A stretch of DNA of 50,956 nucleotides from Deltaproteobacteria bacterium (lineage in GTDB: Bacteria > Myxococcota > JADLHZ01), in the NCBI GenBank assembly GCA_020848545.1, contig JADLHZ010000059.1, positions 1 to 50,956 on the forward strand. The letters run 5' to 3'. Shown in pieces: positions 41,746 through 50,888 of the stretch. The stretch's first letter is position 1, and each line of letters begins with the position of its first letter. Below the pieces are notes generated by a model, which was not told the origin of the DNA, searched no databases, and saw only the letters and a program-made list of their open reading frames with translations. A program made the translations under genes and the position numbers.

Positions 41746-44451
41746 TCAGTGCCGGCGTCGCAACCGGTCCGGCCACGGGCGGATCACCAATAAAAGGATG
41801 GCGAGCCACCAAAGCGGTGTGTCTACACGCGCCGACTCCGAGCAAGCGCACCCTGCGCGTTCAGTCGCCGTTGGGCTCGGCTCGACGGCCGTCGGCGCCG
41901 GCTTCGCTTCCTGCTCCGGATCGACCTCCGGCTCCGGCTCGGGTTTCTCCGGTGTCACCGGCGGCGTCACGATCTCTGGCGACAACGGCGGCAGCGCGAA
42001 GCCCCCGACGACGAGCGCAAAGAGCTTCTCGCGCGCCGCCCCGCCCACGATCGCCTCGAGCCCGAAGCCCGCGAAGAACGTCGGCCCCGCGAGCACCGCC
42101 GCACCGCGCCCGTCGGAGTAGCGCAGCACGACCTCGCCCGCCGCCGCGTCGACGACGTCGGGATACGTCACGCCGTACGCGCCATGCGTGCCGTCATCGA
42201 GCGTCTGCGCGCCGAGCGTAGAAAGTCCGGCGATGCCCGCGAAGCCCTTCGTGCCGGCGTCGTCCGCCACGTACTGCACGTGCAAGACGTCGGCGAGGAA
42301 CGCTTTGTCGGCCGCCGCCCCGCGCGAGAGATCGTAGGCGACCTCCTCGCCGCTGACGATCAACGCACGCCCCGCCGCCGCGTGCGCCGTCAAAGCCGTG
42401 ATCAACGCCGGCGCCACGCTGTCGTGCTCGCTCGAATCCTTGCCGCACGCGACGTCGACGAGCGCGTACCCGTCGAGCGGCGGCACGGCGTCATCGAGCG
42501 CGCCGTCGAAATAGACGTTCGCCAACGCCGCGAGCGCCCCGCCGTGCGCGAGCGTCGCCGTCAAGTCGTTGTCCTGGTCCTGCACCCACGCATCGCGGCG
42601 ATCATACGCGTGCACGACGAGCGCGTTGGCCGGCTGACCCTTCGTCTTCACGCCACGATAGCGCGCGACGACGGCCGCCGACGGGTAGCCCTCGCCGCTC
42701 GCGTTCACGGCCGCCACGCGAAATGCGTACGCCGATCCCTTTTGCAGATCGGCCAGCGACACTTCGGTGCCAGACACTTGCGCACCGTCGTCCCAAGCCT
42801 GCGCGGCATCCGCCGTGAGCCCATCGATCCTATAGACGCGATACGCCGTGGCGCCCGGCACCGCCGCCCACGCCACGCGCAGCGATCCGTCGGGCGCGTT
42901 GACGGCGCTGAGCCCGTGCGGACGCTCCGGCACCGCGGCGGCGCCGGCGAAATACAAGCGCGCGATGCCGCGGGCGATCGATCGCGCGAGCGCTTCGCGA
43001 AAACGCGGATCGTGGAGCGAGCGATTGTCGGCGTACTTCGGCGCGCTCGCGTCGGTCCCCTTCTCGAGGTTGTCGAAGAACGCGGTCTCAATCAACACGC
43101 CCGGCGCATCGACCAAGGTCCGCACCTCGCCGAAGTTCGCGACGCGCGCGCTGCGATCCTTCCAGTTCGGATCCCACTCGGCGCGGAGTCCGTCGATGAT
43201 CGACGCCTGCATCGTGTCGGCAAACGCGGCCGAGCCCGGCGGATCGTCGCAGCCAGTCGCGCCGGCGCTCAGCGAGAAGTCCGCGTACGTCTGGCACGAA
43301 TAGCGATACACCGACGTGCCGCTCGCCGTCGTCCCGCCAGGGCCGGTGCCGGACGCGTTCGCGTGGATCGACACGTAGGCGTCGATATCGAGCATCTCGG
43401 CGTACGCCGGTCGAATGCTCACGTCGCCGTACGCGGTCACGCTGCTGTCGGCGCCGGCGAAGGGCACGTAGCTCTTGGCGCCCATCTGCCACCACGGCTT
43501 GCCGGACGACGCGTGCAGGCCGCCGCCCACCTTCACGCTGTCTGCGCTCAAGACGCCGGCGCTCGACACCCACGCAAGGGATCCGCCGCTCGCCGCGAAC
43601 CAAAAGCGCCCGAGCGAACGATAGAAGTTGCCGGCCTGCGTTTGATCGATCGCCCGCAACGCTTCGCCGCCAGCGCTCGAAACCACGAGCGACGCGGTGG
43701 TGCTGCGATCAGCGCCGCCGGCCCAGCGCGCGTACGCTCGGCGAAATCCCGCCTGCGCGAAGCTCAACCCGTAGCGCGCTTCGCCCTGCTGCCCGCTGGC
43801 CAAGACGCGCGTTCCGTTCGGGCCCGCGGCAAAAGCGCCGGTCTCTTTGTACTGAGCGTTACCTTCGTCGATCGTCACTGCCGCTGCCGTCGAGTGATCC
43901 GCCTCGCGCACGAACACGACCTCGCCGCCCATGTTCTCGATGAGCGGCGCCAGCTGGTTGGTCACGAACTCGGCGGTGAAGAAGTCCTCGATGATGCCGC
44001 GGCAACGCCCGCAGCCGGAGAAGTCCCAGCGATCGCGCTGCGTCCGCCAGCCGGCGCCGTCTTCGAGCCAGCCGTGGCCGGCGACGAGCGCGATCCGTTT
44101 TCCAGCGAGCACGCCGGCCTTCGTGTTCATCGACGGCGGCCGCACGTGCTGCAGAAACGGCCGCCGAGAGACTTCCGGCCGCGCCAGACCACCGAGCGGG
44201 CGCAAGGTGCCGTCGGGCATGCGGCGGAGCACGAAGCGCGGCGGTGCATCAGGGGCAAGCGCGCCGAGCACGCTCTCCAGCGCGAGCTCTTCAGCGACTT
44301 CGTCTTCGAACGCGCCCTCGACGATCAACGGCTCCGCCGCCATCGCCGTCTTCGAGCACGTAGCCGCGCCGGTCGCCATCAGAAGCAGCGACGTAGCGAA
44401 GAGCAGACGAAGGCCCAGGGGCGGCACCGAAGACAGCATTGGGGCGCGCAT
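41746..44451 (-). CDS. N-acetylmuramoyl-L-alanine amidase, MYXO-CTERM tail
   Basis: 901 residues. Signal peptide to about residue 38. The amidase_3 domain begins with VAGHGW (H126) and continues through FTAEFVTNQLAPLIENMGGEV, YVSIHANA and GVLIETAFFDN near 440; the long stretch between the first and later motifs (about 190-370) is an insertion. A fibronectin-III-like domain (about 505-590), a flavodoxin/amidotransferase-like alpha/beta region (about 600-790), and a Pro/Glu linker follow. The end GCACSES (Cys 868, 870), a hydrophobic stretch and RLRRRH is a MYXO-CTERM tail. It should cleave peptide side chains from peptidoglycan at the cell surface. MLSSV at 44439 is an alternative start. Confidence 0.9.
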   Translation of the reverse strand: MRAPMLSSVPPLGLRLLFATSLLLMATGAATCSKTAMAAEPLIVEGAFEDEVAEELALESVLGALAPDAPPRFVLRRMPDGTLRPLGGLARPEVSRRPFLQHVRPPSMNTKAGVLAGKRIALVAGHGWLEDGAGWRTQRDRWDFSGCGRCRGIIEDFFTAEFVTNQLAPLIENMGGEVVFVREADHSTAAAVTIDEGNAQYKETGAFAAGPNGTRVLASGQQGEARYGLSFAQAGFRRAYARWAGGADRSTTASLVVSSAGGEALRAIDQTQAGNFYRSLGRFWFAASGGSLAWVSSAGVLSADSVKVGGGLHASSGKPWWQMGAKSYVPFAGADSSVTAYGDVSIRPAYAEMLDIDAYVSIHANASGTGPGGTTASGTSVYRYSCQTYADFSLSAGATGCDDPPGSAAFADTMQASIIDGLRAEWDPNWKDRSARVANFGEVRTLVDAPGVLIETAFFDNLEKGTDASAPKYADNRSLHDPRFREALARSIARGIARLYFAGAAAVPERPHGLSAVNAPDGSLRVAWAAVPGATAYRVYRIDGLTADAAQAWDDGAQVSGTEVSLADLQKGSAYAFRVAAVNASGEGYPSAAVVARYRGVKTKGQPANALVVHAYDRRDAWVQDQDNDLTATLAHGGALAALANVYFDGALDDAVPPLDGYALVDVACGKDSSEHDSVAPALITALTAHAAAGRALIVSGEEVAYDLSRGAAADKAFLADVLHVQYVADDAGTKGFAGIAGLSTLGAQTLDDGTHGAYGVTYPDVVDAAAGEVVLRYSDGRGAAVLAGPTFFAGFGLEAIVGGAAREKLFALVVGGFALPPLSPEIVTPPVTPEKPEPEPEVDPEQEAKPAPTAVEPSPTATERAGCACSESARVDTPLWWLAILLLVIRPWPDRLRRRH

Positions 44452-44556
44452 TATCGGACAACGACCCTGTTTGTTGCGAAAACGAGCGCGCGACAACCGC
44501 CTTCTGATGCGCGCCAGCTTTGCCATGTGTCCGGAGCCACCGACGATAACGCCGAC

Positions 44557-45702
44557 ATGAGCATCACCGCAGCCCAACGCATTTTTCTGCGCCAACTCGC
44601 GCTCGCGCAGACGCCCACCGCACCGCCGGCGCCGCCCGCCGCGATCGACAAAATGGCCGCAGCGCCGACGGCCTACTCGGGCGAGATGAAGTCCGCGAAG
44701 CCGCCCTTCGACGTCGCGCTGACGGAGATCGAGCTGAATGACGCGGCGGAAGCAGCGATGACCAAGGACGGCCCGAAGCTCGTGCAGTACGGCGGAACTT
44801 ACGATCCGACGAAGGAGCCCATCGTGCTCGTCCACGGCATGGCCGGCTTCCCCGGGCACATGAAGGACATCGCCGATCGCTTCGTGAAAGAAGGCCGCCA
44901 AGTCTACTTCTACTTCTACGACGACCACTGCTCGGCGGCGCAGAAGAGCGGCCGCAGCTTGGCCATCCAGCTCAAGAAGCTGAACGCGGCGTATCCCCAG
45001 AGCAAAGGCCTCGACATCGTGGCGCACTCGTTCGGCGGAATCGTGGCCCGCGCGGCGTTGAGCTCGCTCGAAGATCCGAACTGGCTGAAGGACGACTGCA
45101 AGAACCTGCGCCACCCGCGCGGGGGCTTTCCCGAAGTGCGCGTCCGCTCACTCGATACGCCGTGGCAAGGCTACGGCACCTTCTGGATCAACGTGCCGGT
45201 CGCCGGGCCGATCATCTACGGCATCGTCCACGCGGTGTTCTTCCTCATCGGCAAGAACGCGGCCTGGGAGATGCGCGCCGTCAGCGAAACGCTCGAGAAG
45301 CTCTTCGCGACAGCGCTGCCCGGCGTGCAGGAGCAAACGATCTCGGCGACGCAGAAGGAAGACGCGCGCGACCCCGAGCGTTCGCTCGAAGACATGGACG
45401 AAGACGATCGCCTCGCGGTCATCAACTTCCTCTTGTACCGCATCGAGCCGAGCGATCCGCGCGTCCGCAACTGGTGCAACATGCTGAAGCGCGACTCACG
45501 CTTCGCCGAGGCGATCGCGGCGGTGCAAGCAGAGGTCGACAGCGGGCGGATCTCGGACGACGACGCCAAGCGTACTGAGGCGCTGGTCGATGTGTTTCAG
45601 AATCCGAAGACCGGCGTCATGAAGCCGATCGCCGGCGACCACATGAGCATCAGGAACGATCCGGTGACGCTGGATCGCCTGGCCAGCGAACTGAAGCGCT
45701 GA
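44557..45702 (+). CDS. Alpha/beta-hydrolase, lipase-like
   Basis: 381 residues. The N-terminal 60 residues are Ala/Pro-rich without a clear signal. PIVLVHGMAGFPGH (oxyanion region) and IVAHSFGGIVARA (nucleophile S158; Ala replaces the first Gly of GxSxG) are the pattern of triacylglycerol lipases and related esterases that act on secreted or membrane lipids. A late His in AGDHMSIR (near residue 363) is a fitting catalytic base. Substrate unknown. Divergent from the amidase across 105 bp with no strong promoter match. Confidence 0.82.
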   Translation: MSITAAQRIFLRQLALAQTPTAPPAPPAAIDKMAAAPTAYSGEMKSAKPPFDVALTEIELNDAAEAAMTKDGPKLVQYGGTYDPTKEPIVLVHGMAGFPGHMKDIADRFVKEGRQVYFYFYDDHCSAAQKSGRSLAIQLKKLNAAYPQSKGLDIVAHSFGGIVARAALSSLEDPNWLKDDCKNLRHPRGGFPEVRVRSLDTPWQGYGTFWINVPVAGPIIYGIVHAVFFLIGKNAAWEMRAVSETLEKLFATALPGVQEQTISATQKEDARDPERSLEDMDEDDRLAVINFLLYRIEPSDPRVRNWCNMLKRDSRFAEAIAAVQAEVDSGRISDDDAKRTEALVDVFQNPKTGVMKPIAGDHMSIRNDPVTLDRLASELKR

Positions 45703-45727
45703 TTCGTCGCCGTGAACGTGGCCGAGG

Positions 45728-46951
45728 CTAGCGCAGAATATCGACCAACAAACCAAGCCCCACGCCCGCCGCCAACGCCGTCATCGCCCCGACGATCAAC
45801 GTCCACCGCCGCTGCTTCTTCGCCCGCAGTTGATCCGCCCGGCGCTCGCGGCACAGCCGAGCCGGCGCCCGCGTCTTGTGCTCCAAGTGCGCAATCCGCT
45901 TCAAGATCGCGCGGCGAACGCGCGGATCGCGATCCGCCGCCTCCGACTTCAGCCGATCGCGCAGGTGCGCCACTTGCCGCTGGCGGATCGATCGCGCCTC
46001 GGTCCGCGGCTCACGCAGGTAGCGGGCGACGACGTCGCGCGGGTCGATGAGCTGGCACTCGCGCAAGACGAGCTGCAAACGGTCGCGCACGGCTCCTGCG
46101 CTCGCCGGTCGATCCTGCGGCTTCGCTTGCAGACACGCGCGGATGAGGTCCACGGACACGGGCGAGATCTCGCGCACGTATTCGCGCGGATCCGGATACG
46201 CTCCACGCTGCATCAGCTTCACGAGCTCAATCGGACTCTGCGACAGAAACGGCATGTGCGCCGTCAGCAGGTTGTAATAAAGGACGCCGAGCGCAAATAG
46301 ATCCGCCGCGGGACCGAGCGTGGCGCCGAGCATCTGCTCTGGCGCCATGAAGCCCGGCGTGCCCATGACGCGCGTCGACTCCCACGGCGCGACGTGCAGC
46401 GGATTCTTCGCGGCGAACGCCTTCACCAAGCCGAAGTCGGTCAGGACGACGCGGCCGTTCATCTCGGCGATGATGTTCGCCGGCTTCAAGTCACGGTGAA
46501 TGACGCCCCAACCATGCGCATGCTCGAGCGCGCGGCACACTTCCGACATCAGGCTCGCGGCGACGCCTTCGGTGACAGCGCCGTGCTGCTCGACGACCTC
46601 GAGCAGGTTCAAGCCGACGAGCCGCTCCATCACGAGGTACAAGCCTTCGCGCTCGCTCTCCGCGTGATCGAAGATCTCGACGATGTTCGGATGCCGCAGC
46701 TTGGCGATCGCGCGCGCTTCGCGTTCGAAGCGTTCGACGGCGCCCGGAAGCGTGGCGTAATCCTGCGCCATCACCTTGATCGCCACTTGCCGGTCGAGCT
46801 TCGGATCCGACGCCAAATAGACGCGGCCCATCGCCCCTTCGCCGAGCACCCCGTCGAGCGCGTAACGCCCGAGCCGGCGGCTGACTTGTGCGCGCAGTGC
46901 TCCCACGTTTTGCGGTTTCGGCTGCGGCGAGTCGACCGGTGCGGAAAACAT
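45728..46951 (-). CDS. Membrane Ser/Thr protein kinase
   Basis: 407 residues, Hanks type. The kinase domain (about 30-300) is complete: GEGAMGRVY (37-45), catalytic K59 (VAIKVM), HRDLKPANI, DFGLVKAF, a long activation loop with GTPGFMAPEQ, and DLFALGVLYYNLL. A basic helical region (about 300-380) precedes a single membrane segment at the C-terminus (TLIVGAMTALAAGVGLGLLV), so the kinase faces the cytoplasm without an extracellular sensor. The ATG is chosen over an in-frame GTG 18 bp upstream. The FHA protein and PP2C phosphatase in this window are candidate partners. Confidence 0.94.
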   Translation of the reverse strand: MFSAPVDSPQPKPQNVGALRAQVSRRLGRYALDGVLGEGAMGRVYLASDPKLDRQVAIKVMAQDYATLPGAVERFEREARAIAKLRHPNIVEIFDHAESEREGLYLVMERLVGLNLLEVVEQHGAVTEGVAASLMSEVCRALEHAHGWGVIHRDLKPANIIAEMNGRVVLTDFGLVKAFAAKNPLHVAPWESTRVMGTPGFMAPEQMLGATLGPAADLFALGVLYYNLLTAHMPFLSQSPIELVKLMQRGAYPDPREYVREISPVSVDLIRACLQAKPQDRPASAGAVRDRLQLVLRECQLIDPRDVVARYLREPRTEARSIRQRQVAHLRDRLKSEAADRDPRVRRAILKRIAHLEHKTRAPARLCRERRADQLRAKKQRRWTLIVGAMTALAAGVGLGLLVDILR

Positions 46952-47042
46952 CGCGTGTCCGGCTAACACGACGCGTCAGGCAAGCAAATCGAAATCGCCG
47001 GCGTTTGCGGCGCACCCGAGTTGGCGCTAGACTCCGAGGCGC

Positions 47043-47459
47043 ATGCCGGAACCGTCCGAACAGCCCGCCGCGCTCCACACCTACGTGGCGACGATCATGG
47101 ACATGGCGAAGATGCACAAGGATCGCTTCGTGCTGCCAGATCCCGAGCTGCACACCGTGCAAAAGAGCCTGAAGAACGAGTACATCGAGGACACCAACCT
47201 CTTCGTCCATCTGGTCGTCGCCGCCGCGCGCGTGAGGAAGTCCGGCTTGGAAGCGCTCTCGCAGCAGCTCGTCGAGCTCGCCCGCATCGGCCTCGATCAC
47301 AAGCTGCGCGAGCTCGGCGAGGCCCAGCAACACAAACGTCAGAAGGCCGCCGCGAAGGCCACGGAAGCCAGCGAGAACCCGAGCGCGTCGCAGGCGCAGG
47401 CGTCGCTCAAGCGTGGCACGCTGATGGGCGCCAGCATGCGGAAGAAGACGCCAAAGTAA
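47043..47459 (+). CDS. Hypothetical helical protein
   Basis: 138 residues, no signal peptide. Residues 10-95 are helical (ATIMDMAKMHKDRF, FVHLVVAAARVRK, QLVELARIGLDHKLREL); the tail is Lys/Ala/Ser-rich. No family recognised. It precedes the deacetylase gene by 7 bp and is divergent from the kinase gene; a TAGACT -10-like hexamer lies just upstream of its ATG. Confidence 0.65.
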   Translation: MPEPSEQPAALHTYVATIMDMAKMHKDRFVLPDPELHTVQKSLKNEYIEDTNLFVHLVVAAARVRKSGLEALSQQLVELARIGLDHKLRELGEAQQHKRQKAAAKATEASENPSASQAQASLKRGTLMGASMRKKTPK

Positions 47460-47466
47460 GCGCGCA

Positions 47467-48177
47467 GTGCTCCTCTCTTACTCTCTCCTCATCGGCTTTT
47501 GGTTCCTCGGCGCCGCCCTGTGCGCGAGCATCGCCATCACCGCGACCCGCACCGTGCCGCGGCTCATGGCGATCTGGCGCGCGGTCCCGGTGGCGAAGAT
47601 TGCGCTGACGATCGACGACGGTCCGAGCGCGGCGAGCGCAGAGCTCTTGGACGCGCTGAAGACGCACGGCGTGCCGGCCACGTTCTTCTGCATCGGTGCG
47701 CGGCTGGAAGCGGCGCCGGCGCTGGCGAAGCGCGCGCTCGGCGAAGGCCACGAGCTCTGCAACCACACCTTCTCGCACTCGCGCCGCTTCGCCGTGCGTG
47801 GCGAGATCTTCGCCCGCGAGGAGCTCTTGCGCGCCGACGCCTTGCTCGCGGCGCTCGGTGCGAGCCACGCGTCACGCCGCTATGCGCGCGCCGTCGCCGG
47901 CATCGTCAGCCCGCCGGTCGGCCGCGCCGCCAAGAGCCTCGGCATGCGGCTCGTGCATTGGACGGCGACCGCGCGGGACGGCGGCCCGGTGCGGGTCTCG
48001 GTCGGCCGCGCGCTGAAGCGGCTGCGTCCCGGCCTCGTCCCCGGCGGCATCTTGGTGATTCATGATCGGCCCGGACAGCCCGCGGCGGCGTTGATCGGCC
48101 CGCTGGTCGCCGAGGCGAAAGCGCGCGGGTTGTCCTTCGTGACCCTCAGTGAGCTGTTGAGCGACCGCGCGGCTTAG
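47467..48177 (+). CDS. NodB-type polysaccharide deacetylase, atypical
   Basis: 236 residues from a GTG. A membrane segment at 5-28 suggests anchoring or a signal. The NodB fold has motif 1 TIDDGPS (D50, D51) and motif 2 HTFSH (H100, H104), the metal site. The usual motif 3 RxPY loop is not found in its expected place (RRYARAVAGI instead), while a C-terminal LVIHD (motif 5) is present. Activity is therefore plausible but the substrate pocket is altered. Likely acts on GlcNAc-containing glycans in the envelope. Confidence 0.85.
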   Translation: MLLSYSLLIGFWFLGAALCASIAITATRTVPRLMAIWRAVPVAKIALTIDDGPSAASAELLDALKTHGVPATFFCIGARLEAAPALAKRALGEGHELCNHTFSHSRRFAVRGEIFAREELLRADALLAALGASHASRRYARAVAGIVSPPVGRAAKSLGMRLVHWTATARDGGPVRVSVGRALKRLRPGLVPGGILVIHDRPGQPAAALIGPLVAEAKARGLSFVTLSELLSDRAA

Positions 48178-48207
48178 GAGTTGGCTTCAACACCCCTGTT
48201 GACCAAA

Positions 48208-48225
48208 TGGTTAAATGCTTAACCA
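48208..48225. promoter_or_regulatory. AT-rich 18-bp palindrome upstream of HMG-CoA synthase
   Basis: TGGTTAAATGCTTAACCA is a symmetric 7-4-7 palindrome, strikingly AT-rich for this DNA, 68 bp before the ATG at 48294. TTGACC (48199-48204) just upstream can serve as a -35, and a TGACC/GGTCA pair (48200-48204, 48236-48240) brackets the palindrome. A repressor or activator dimer site is likely; no matching regulator is encoded nearby. Confidence 0.55.
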
Positions 48226-48293
48226 ATGACTAAACGGTCATCTTTCGACTGACGCGTTGCATCCTAAATGCGATTGAGCGACAGTTGTCGGTC

Positions 48294-49754
48294 ATGGGTC
48301 ACCTCAAGCAAGATTCGAAGAAAAGTGTCGGCATCGATGCCATCGCAGTGCACGTTCCACGGCTCTACGTGGACCTCTCGGGCGAGTGGGCGCAGGCGCG
48401 CGCCGCGACGTTCTCCGAGGGAGACGTCGCGCAGCTCGTCGGCAAGGTGAAAAAAGGCGTCGGCGTCGAGCACATGGCCGTGCCGGACGCGCACGAAGAC
48501 AGCGCGACCCTCGCCGCCATGGCCGCGGTCAAAGCGATCCAGAACGCCGGCATCGATCCGAAAGACATCGGCTACGTCGCCGTCGGCACCGAGACGACCG
48601 TCGATCAATCGAAGTCGATCGCCGCCTACGTGCTCGGCATGATCGAGCGCCGCTTCAACGTGCAGATGCCGGACGTCGGCGCGCCGCAATTCCAATTCGC
48701 CTGCATCGGCGCCACCTACGCGCTCGAGGCGGCCGTCAATATGTTCCGCGCCGAAGAGCACACGAAGCCTTACGCGCTCGTCATCGCGACGGACGTGTCG
48801 AAGTATCCCCTGCTCACCGCCGGCGAGTACACCCAAGGCGCCGGCGCCGTCGCCATGCTCGTCTGCGAGAACCCGCGCCTCCTCGCGATCGATCCGAAGA
48901 CCGCCGCCACCGTCACCCGTGACGAGCGCGACTTCTTCCGCCCGAACGGCCTGCAGACCGCGGTCGTCGACGGTAAGTACTCGATCGACGTCTATTTGGA
49001 CTGCATGACGCTCGCCGCCGATCGCTACTTGGAGCGCGCACGCGCGGCGTTCAACAAGCCCGGCGCGCGCATCGACGAGCTCGCGTCGCACTTGCTCTTC
49101 CACGTGCCGTTCCCGCGCATGGCCGAGTACGCCGCGCTGCGCATCTTGGGCGACGCTTGGCGCAAGGACTCGCGCATCAAGGACGAGATCGTGCGCGAGG
49201 TGCCGCTGATCACCGACACGAACATCGACAAGGATCCGAAGGCCAGGAAGGCCTACGAGAAGCAGCTCGCCGACAGCGCGTTCTTCCGCCACTTCTTCGC
49301 GACGACGATCGAGCCGTCGCTCACGCTCTCGCGCAAGATCGGCAACATCTACTCGGGCTCATTGTACTTGGCGCTCGCGAGCTTGCTCGAGAGCACCGAG
49401 AACCGGGCGTCGCTCGCCGGTCAACGCATCGCTTTGCTCTCGTACGGCAGCGGCGCTTCGGCCCGCGTGTTCAGCGGCACCTTCGTCGATCCGGCGCACG
49501 CGTACATCCCGCACGCCGCCACCGACCTGAAGAACGAGCAGGACGGCGGCCGCCGCGTCGCGCTCAGCGTGAAGGACTACGAGCGCTTGCACTCCGGGCC
49601 GAAGAGCGAAGACAGCACGACGCCTGGGTCGCTCTTGCAGCCGGCCGAGAGTCTGCGCGCGCCGAAGAACGAATTCGCCTTGACCCGCGTCGGCGCCGAA
49701 CAAAGCGCGCAAAAGACCGACACAGGTTACCGCTACTACGAGTGGATGAAGTAA
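48294..49754 (+). CDS. Hydroxymethylglutaryl-CoA synthase
   Basis: 486 residues. It condenses acetyl-CoA and acetoacetyl-CoA to HMG-CoA for the mevalonate route to isoprenoids. The nucleophilic Cys is C137 (FACIGATYALE), the active-site His is H270 (HVPFPRM), and GNIYSGSLYLALASLLE plus SYGSGASARVFSG are family signatures. The C-terminal 60 residues are Ser/Glu/Lys-rich. I chose ATG at 48294 over a TTG 9 bp upstream. An isoprenoid gene near heme and carotenoid-signal genes is of interest, but linkage is loose (13 kb). Confidence 0.93.
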   Translation: MGHLKQDSKKSVGIDAIAVHVPRLYVDLSGEWAQARAATFSEGDVAQLVGKVKKGVGVEHMAVPDAHEDSATLAAMAAVKAIQNAGIDPKDIGYVAVGTETTVDQSKSIAAYVLGMIERRFNVQMPDVGAPQFQFACIGATYALEAAVNMFRAEEHTKPYALVIATDVSKYPLLTAGEYTQGAGAVAMLVCENPRLLAIDPKTAATVTRDERDFFRPNGLQTAVVDGKYSIDVYLDCMTLAADRYLERARAAFNKPGARIDELASHLLFHVPFPRMAEYAALRILGDAWRKDSRIKDEIVREVPLITDTNIDKDPKARKAYEKQLADSAFFRHFFATTIEPSLTLSRKIGNIYSGSLYLALASLLESTENRASLAGQRIALLSYGSGASARVFSGTFVDPAHAYIPHAATDLKNEQDGGRRVALSVKDYERLHSGPKSEDSTTPGSLLQPAESLRAPKNEFALTRVGAEQSAQKTDTGYRYYEWMK

Positions 49755-49810
49755 TTGACGCTTCGCTCCGTGGCTGGCAGTGTCCGCCGCGCCCATGGAT
49801 GATCTGACAA

Positions 49811-50833
49811 ATGGATGAGCGCGCCCTAGAATTGCGCGTTGGGTTGGTGGTGCTCGCCGCGATCGCCGTGCTCGTCGGCTTCGTGCTGCTCATCGGCGAC
49901 TTTCACTTCGCCAAACAGTACCAGATCTTCGTCGACTTCAAGTTCTCCGGCACCATCGCCCCGGGCGCGCCGGTGAAGATCTCGGGCGTGCAGATCGGCC
50001 GCGTCGAGAGCATCGAGTTCATCGGCAGCAAGCCGCAGCAGGGCAGCGAGCGCCTGCAGACCCGCCTCAGCGTGCTCATCGACGAAAAGGCGAAGGACGC
50101 GATCCCGGAAGGCACCGAGTTCTTCATCAGCACCGCCGGGATCCTCGGCGAGCAATACTTGGAAGCCGTGCCAGGCGACCGCGCCGGCGCGCCCATCGCC
50201 GCTGGCACGACCTTGCGCGGCGTCGACACCGCCCGCACCGACCTGTTGATCGCGCGCATGAACGCCGTCCTCGGCGCGTTCAGCTCGTTGCTCTCGGAGA
50301 ACCGCGGCTTGCTCGAGAACTTGGCCAAGGCGGCAACCGGCCTGACGTCGAACATCGACGACCTCTTGAAGCAAAAGCGCGGCGCGATCACCGAGAGCAT
50401 CGACAACCTCGCCGCGATGTCGAAGGAGGGCAAAGCGATCACCGAGAAGCTGAACGCCGGCCTCGGCTCCGCCGAAGAATTGCGGGCGACGGTGAAGAAC
50501 CTGCAAGAGATCGTCACCGCCGTGAAGGCCGAGCTGCCGCAGATGAGCGACAAGACCAAGCGCGCGATGAGCGAGGCGGAGAAAGCGCTCGCGTCGGTGA
50601 ACGCCGCGCTCGACGCCGACAAGGATCGCTTGAAGCGGACGATGGCGAACCTCGAGACGATCAGCACGAACGCGGTCGCCGTCACCGACGACGCCAAGGT
50701 CCTGACGAAGAAAATGCGCCGCGGCGAAGGCAGCGTCGGCGCGTTGCTGTCGGATGAAGACATCTACGACGATCTCAAGGAGATGCTCCGGGATCTGAAG
50801 CAGCACCCGTGGAAAGTGATCTGGCGGGACTAG
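49811..50833 (+). CDS. MCE/MlaD-family lipid-transport protein
   Basis: 340 residues. One N-terminal membrane helix (about 8-29) is followed by the MCE domain (about 37-120; GAPVKISGVQIGRVESIEF, GTEFFISTAGILGEQYLEA) and a long coiled coil (about 145-300). Such proteins form hexameric periplasmic channels for phospholipids with MlaE/MlaF-type ABC partners. No ABC component lies in the window; the gene follows HMG-CoA synthase by 56 bp and ends 123 bp before the edge, so partners may be outside it. Confidence 0.92.
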   Translation: MDERALELRVGLVVLAAIAVLVGFVLLIGDFHFAKQYQIFVDFKFSGTIAPGAPVKISGVQIGRVESIEFIGSKPQQGSERLQTRLSVLIDEKAKDAIPEGTEFFISTAGILGEQYLEAVPGDRAGAPIAAGTTLRGVDTARTDLLIARMNAVLGAFSSLLSENRGLLENLAKAATGLTSNIDDLLKQKRGAITESIDNLAAMSKEGKAITEKLNAGLGSAEELRATVKNLQEIVTAVKAELPQMSDKTKRAMSEAEKALASVNAALDADKDRLKRTMANLETISTNAVAVTDDAKVLTKKMRRGEGSVGALLSDEDIYDDLKEMLRDLKQHPWKVIWRD

Positions 50834-50861
50834 TGCCGCGACCGCGTAAAGATTGCCCGTA

Positions 50862-50888
50862 GTCGTCGCCGTTGACGTCGCCGTCGCC
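50862..50888 (+). repeat. Intergenic GTTGACGTCGCC-type repeat, copy 3
   Basis: GTCGTCGCCGTTGACGTCGCC followed by GTCGCC lies 29 bp after the MCE gene stop. It matches the minus-strand copy at 69-95 over nearly its full length, and the copy at 38098 apart from a TTTCC change. The last 68 bases of the window show no other feature. Confidence 0.5.

Noticed and set aside
42184-44556. Long plus-strand extension upstream of the lipase-like gene
   Set aside because: It lies opposite the amidase gene, whose domains are certain, and encodes low-complexity Arg/Ala sequence; the hydrolase starts at 44557.
46952-47042. Promoters between the kinase and the 138-residue protein
   Set aside because: TAGACT is a weak -10 and the best -35-like hexamers are poor; not listed as a feature.
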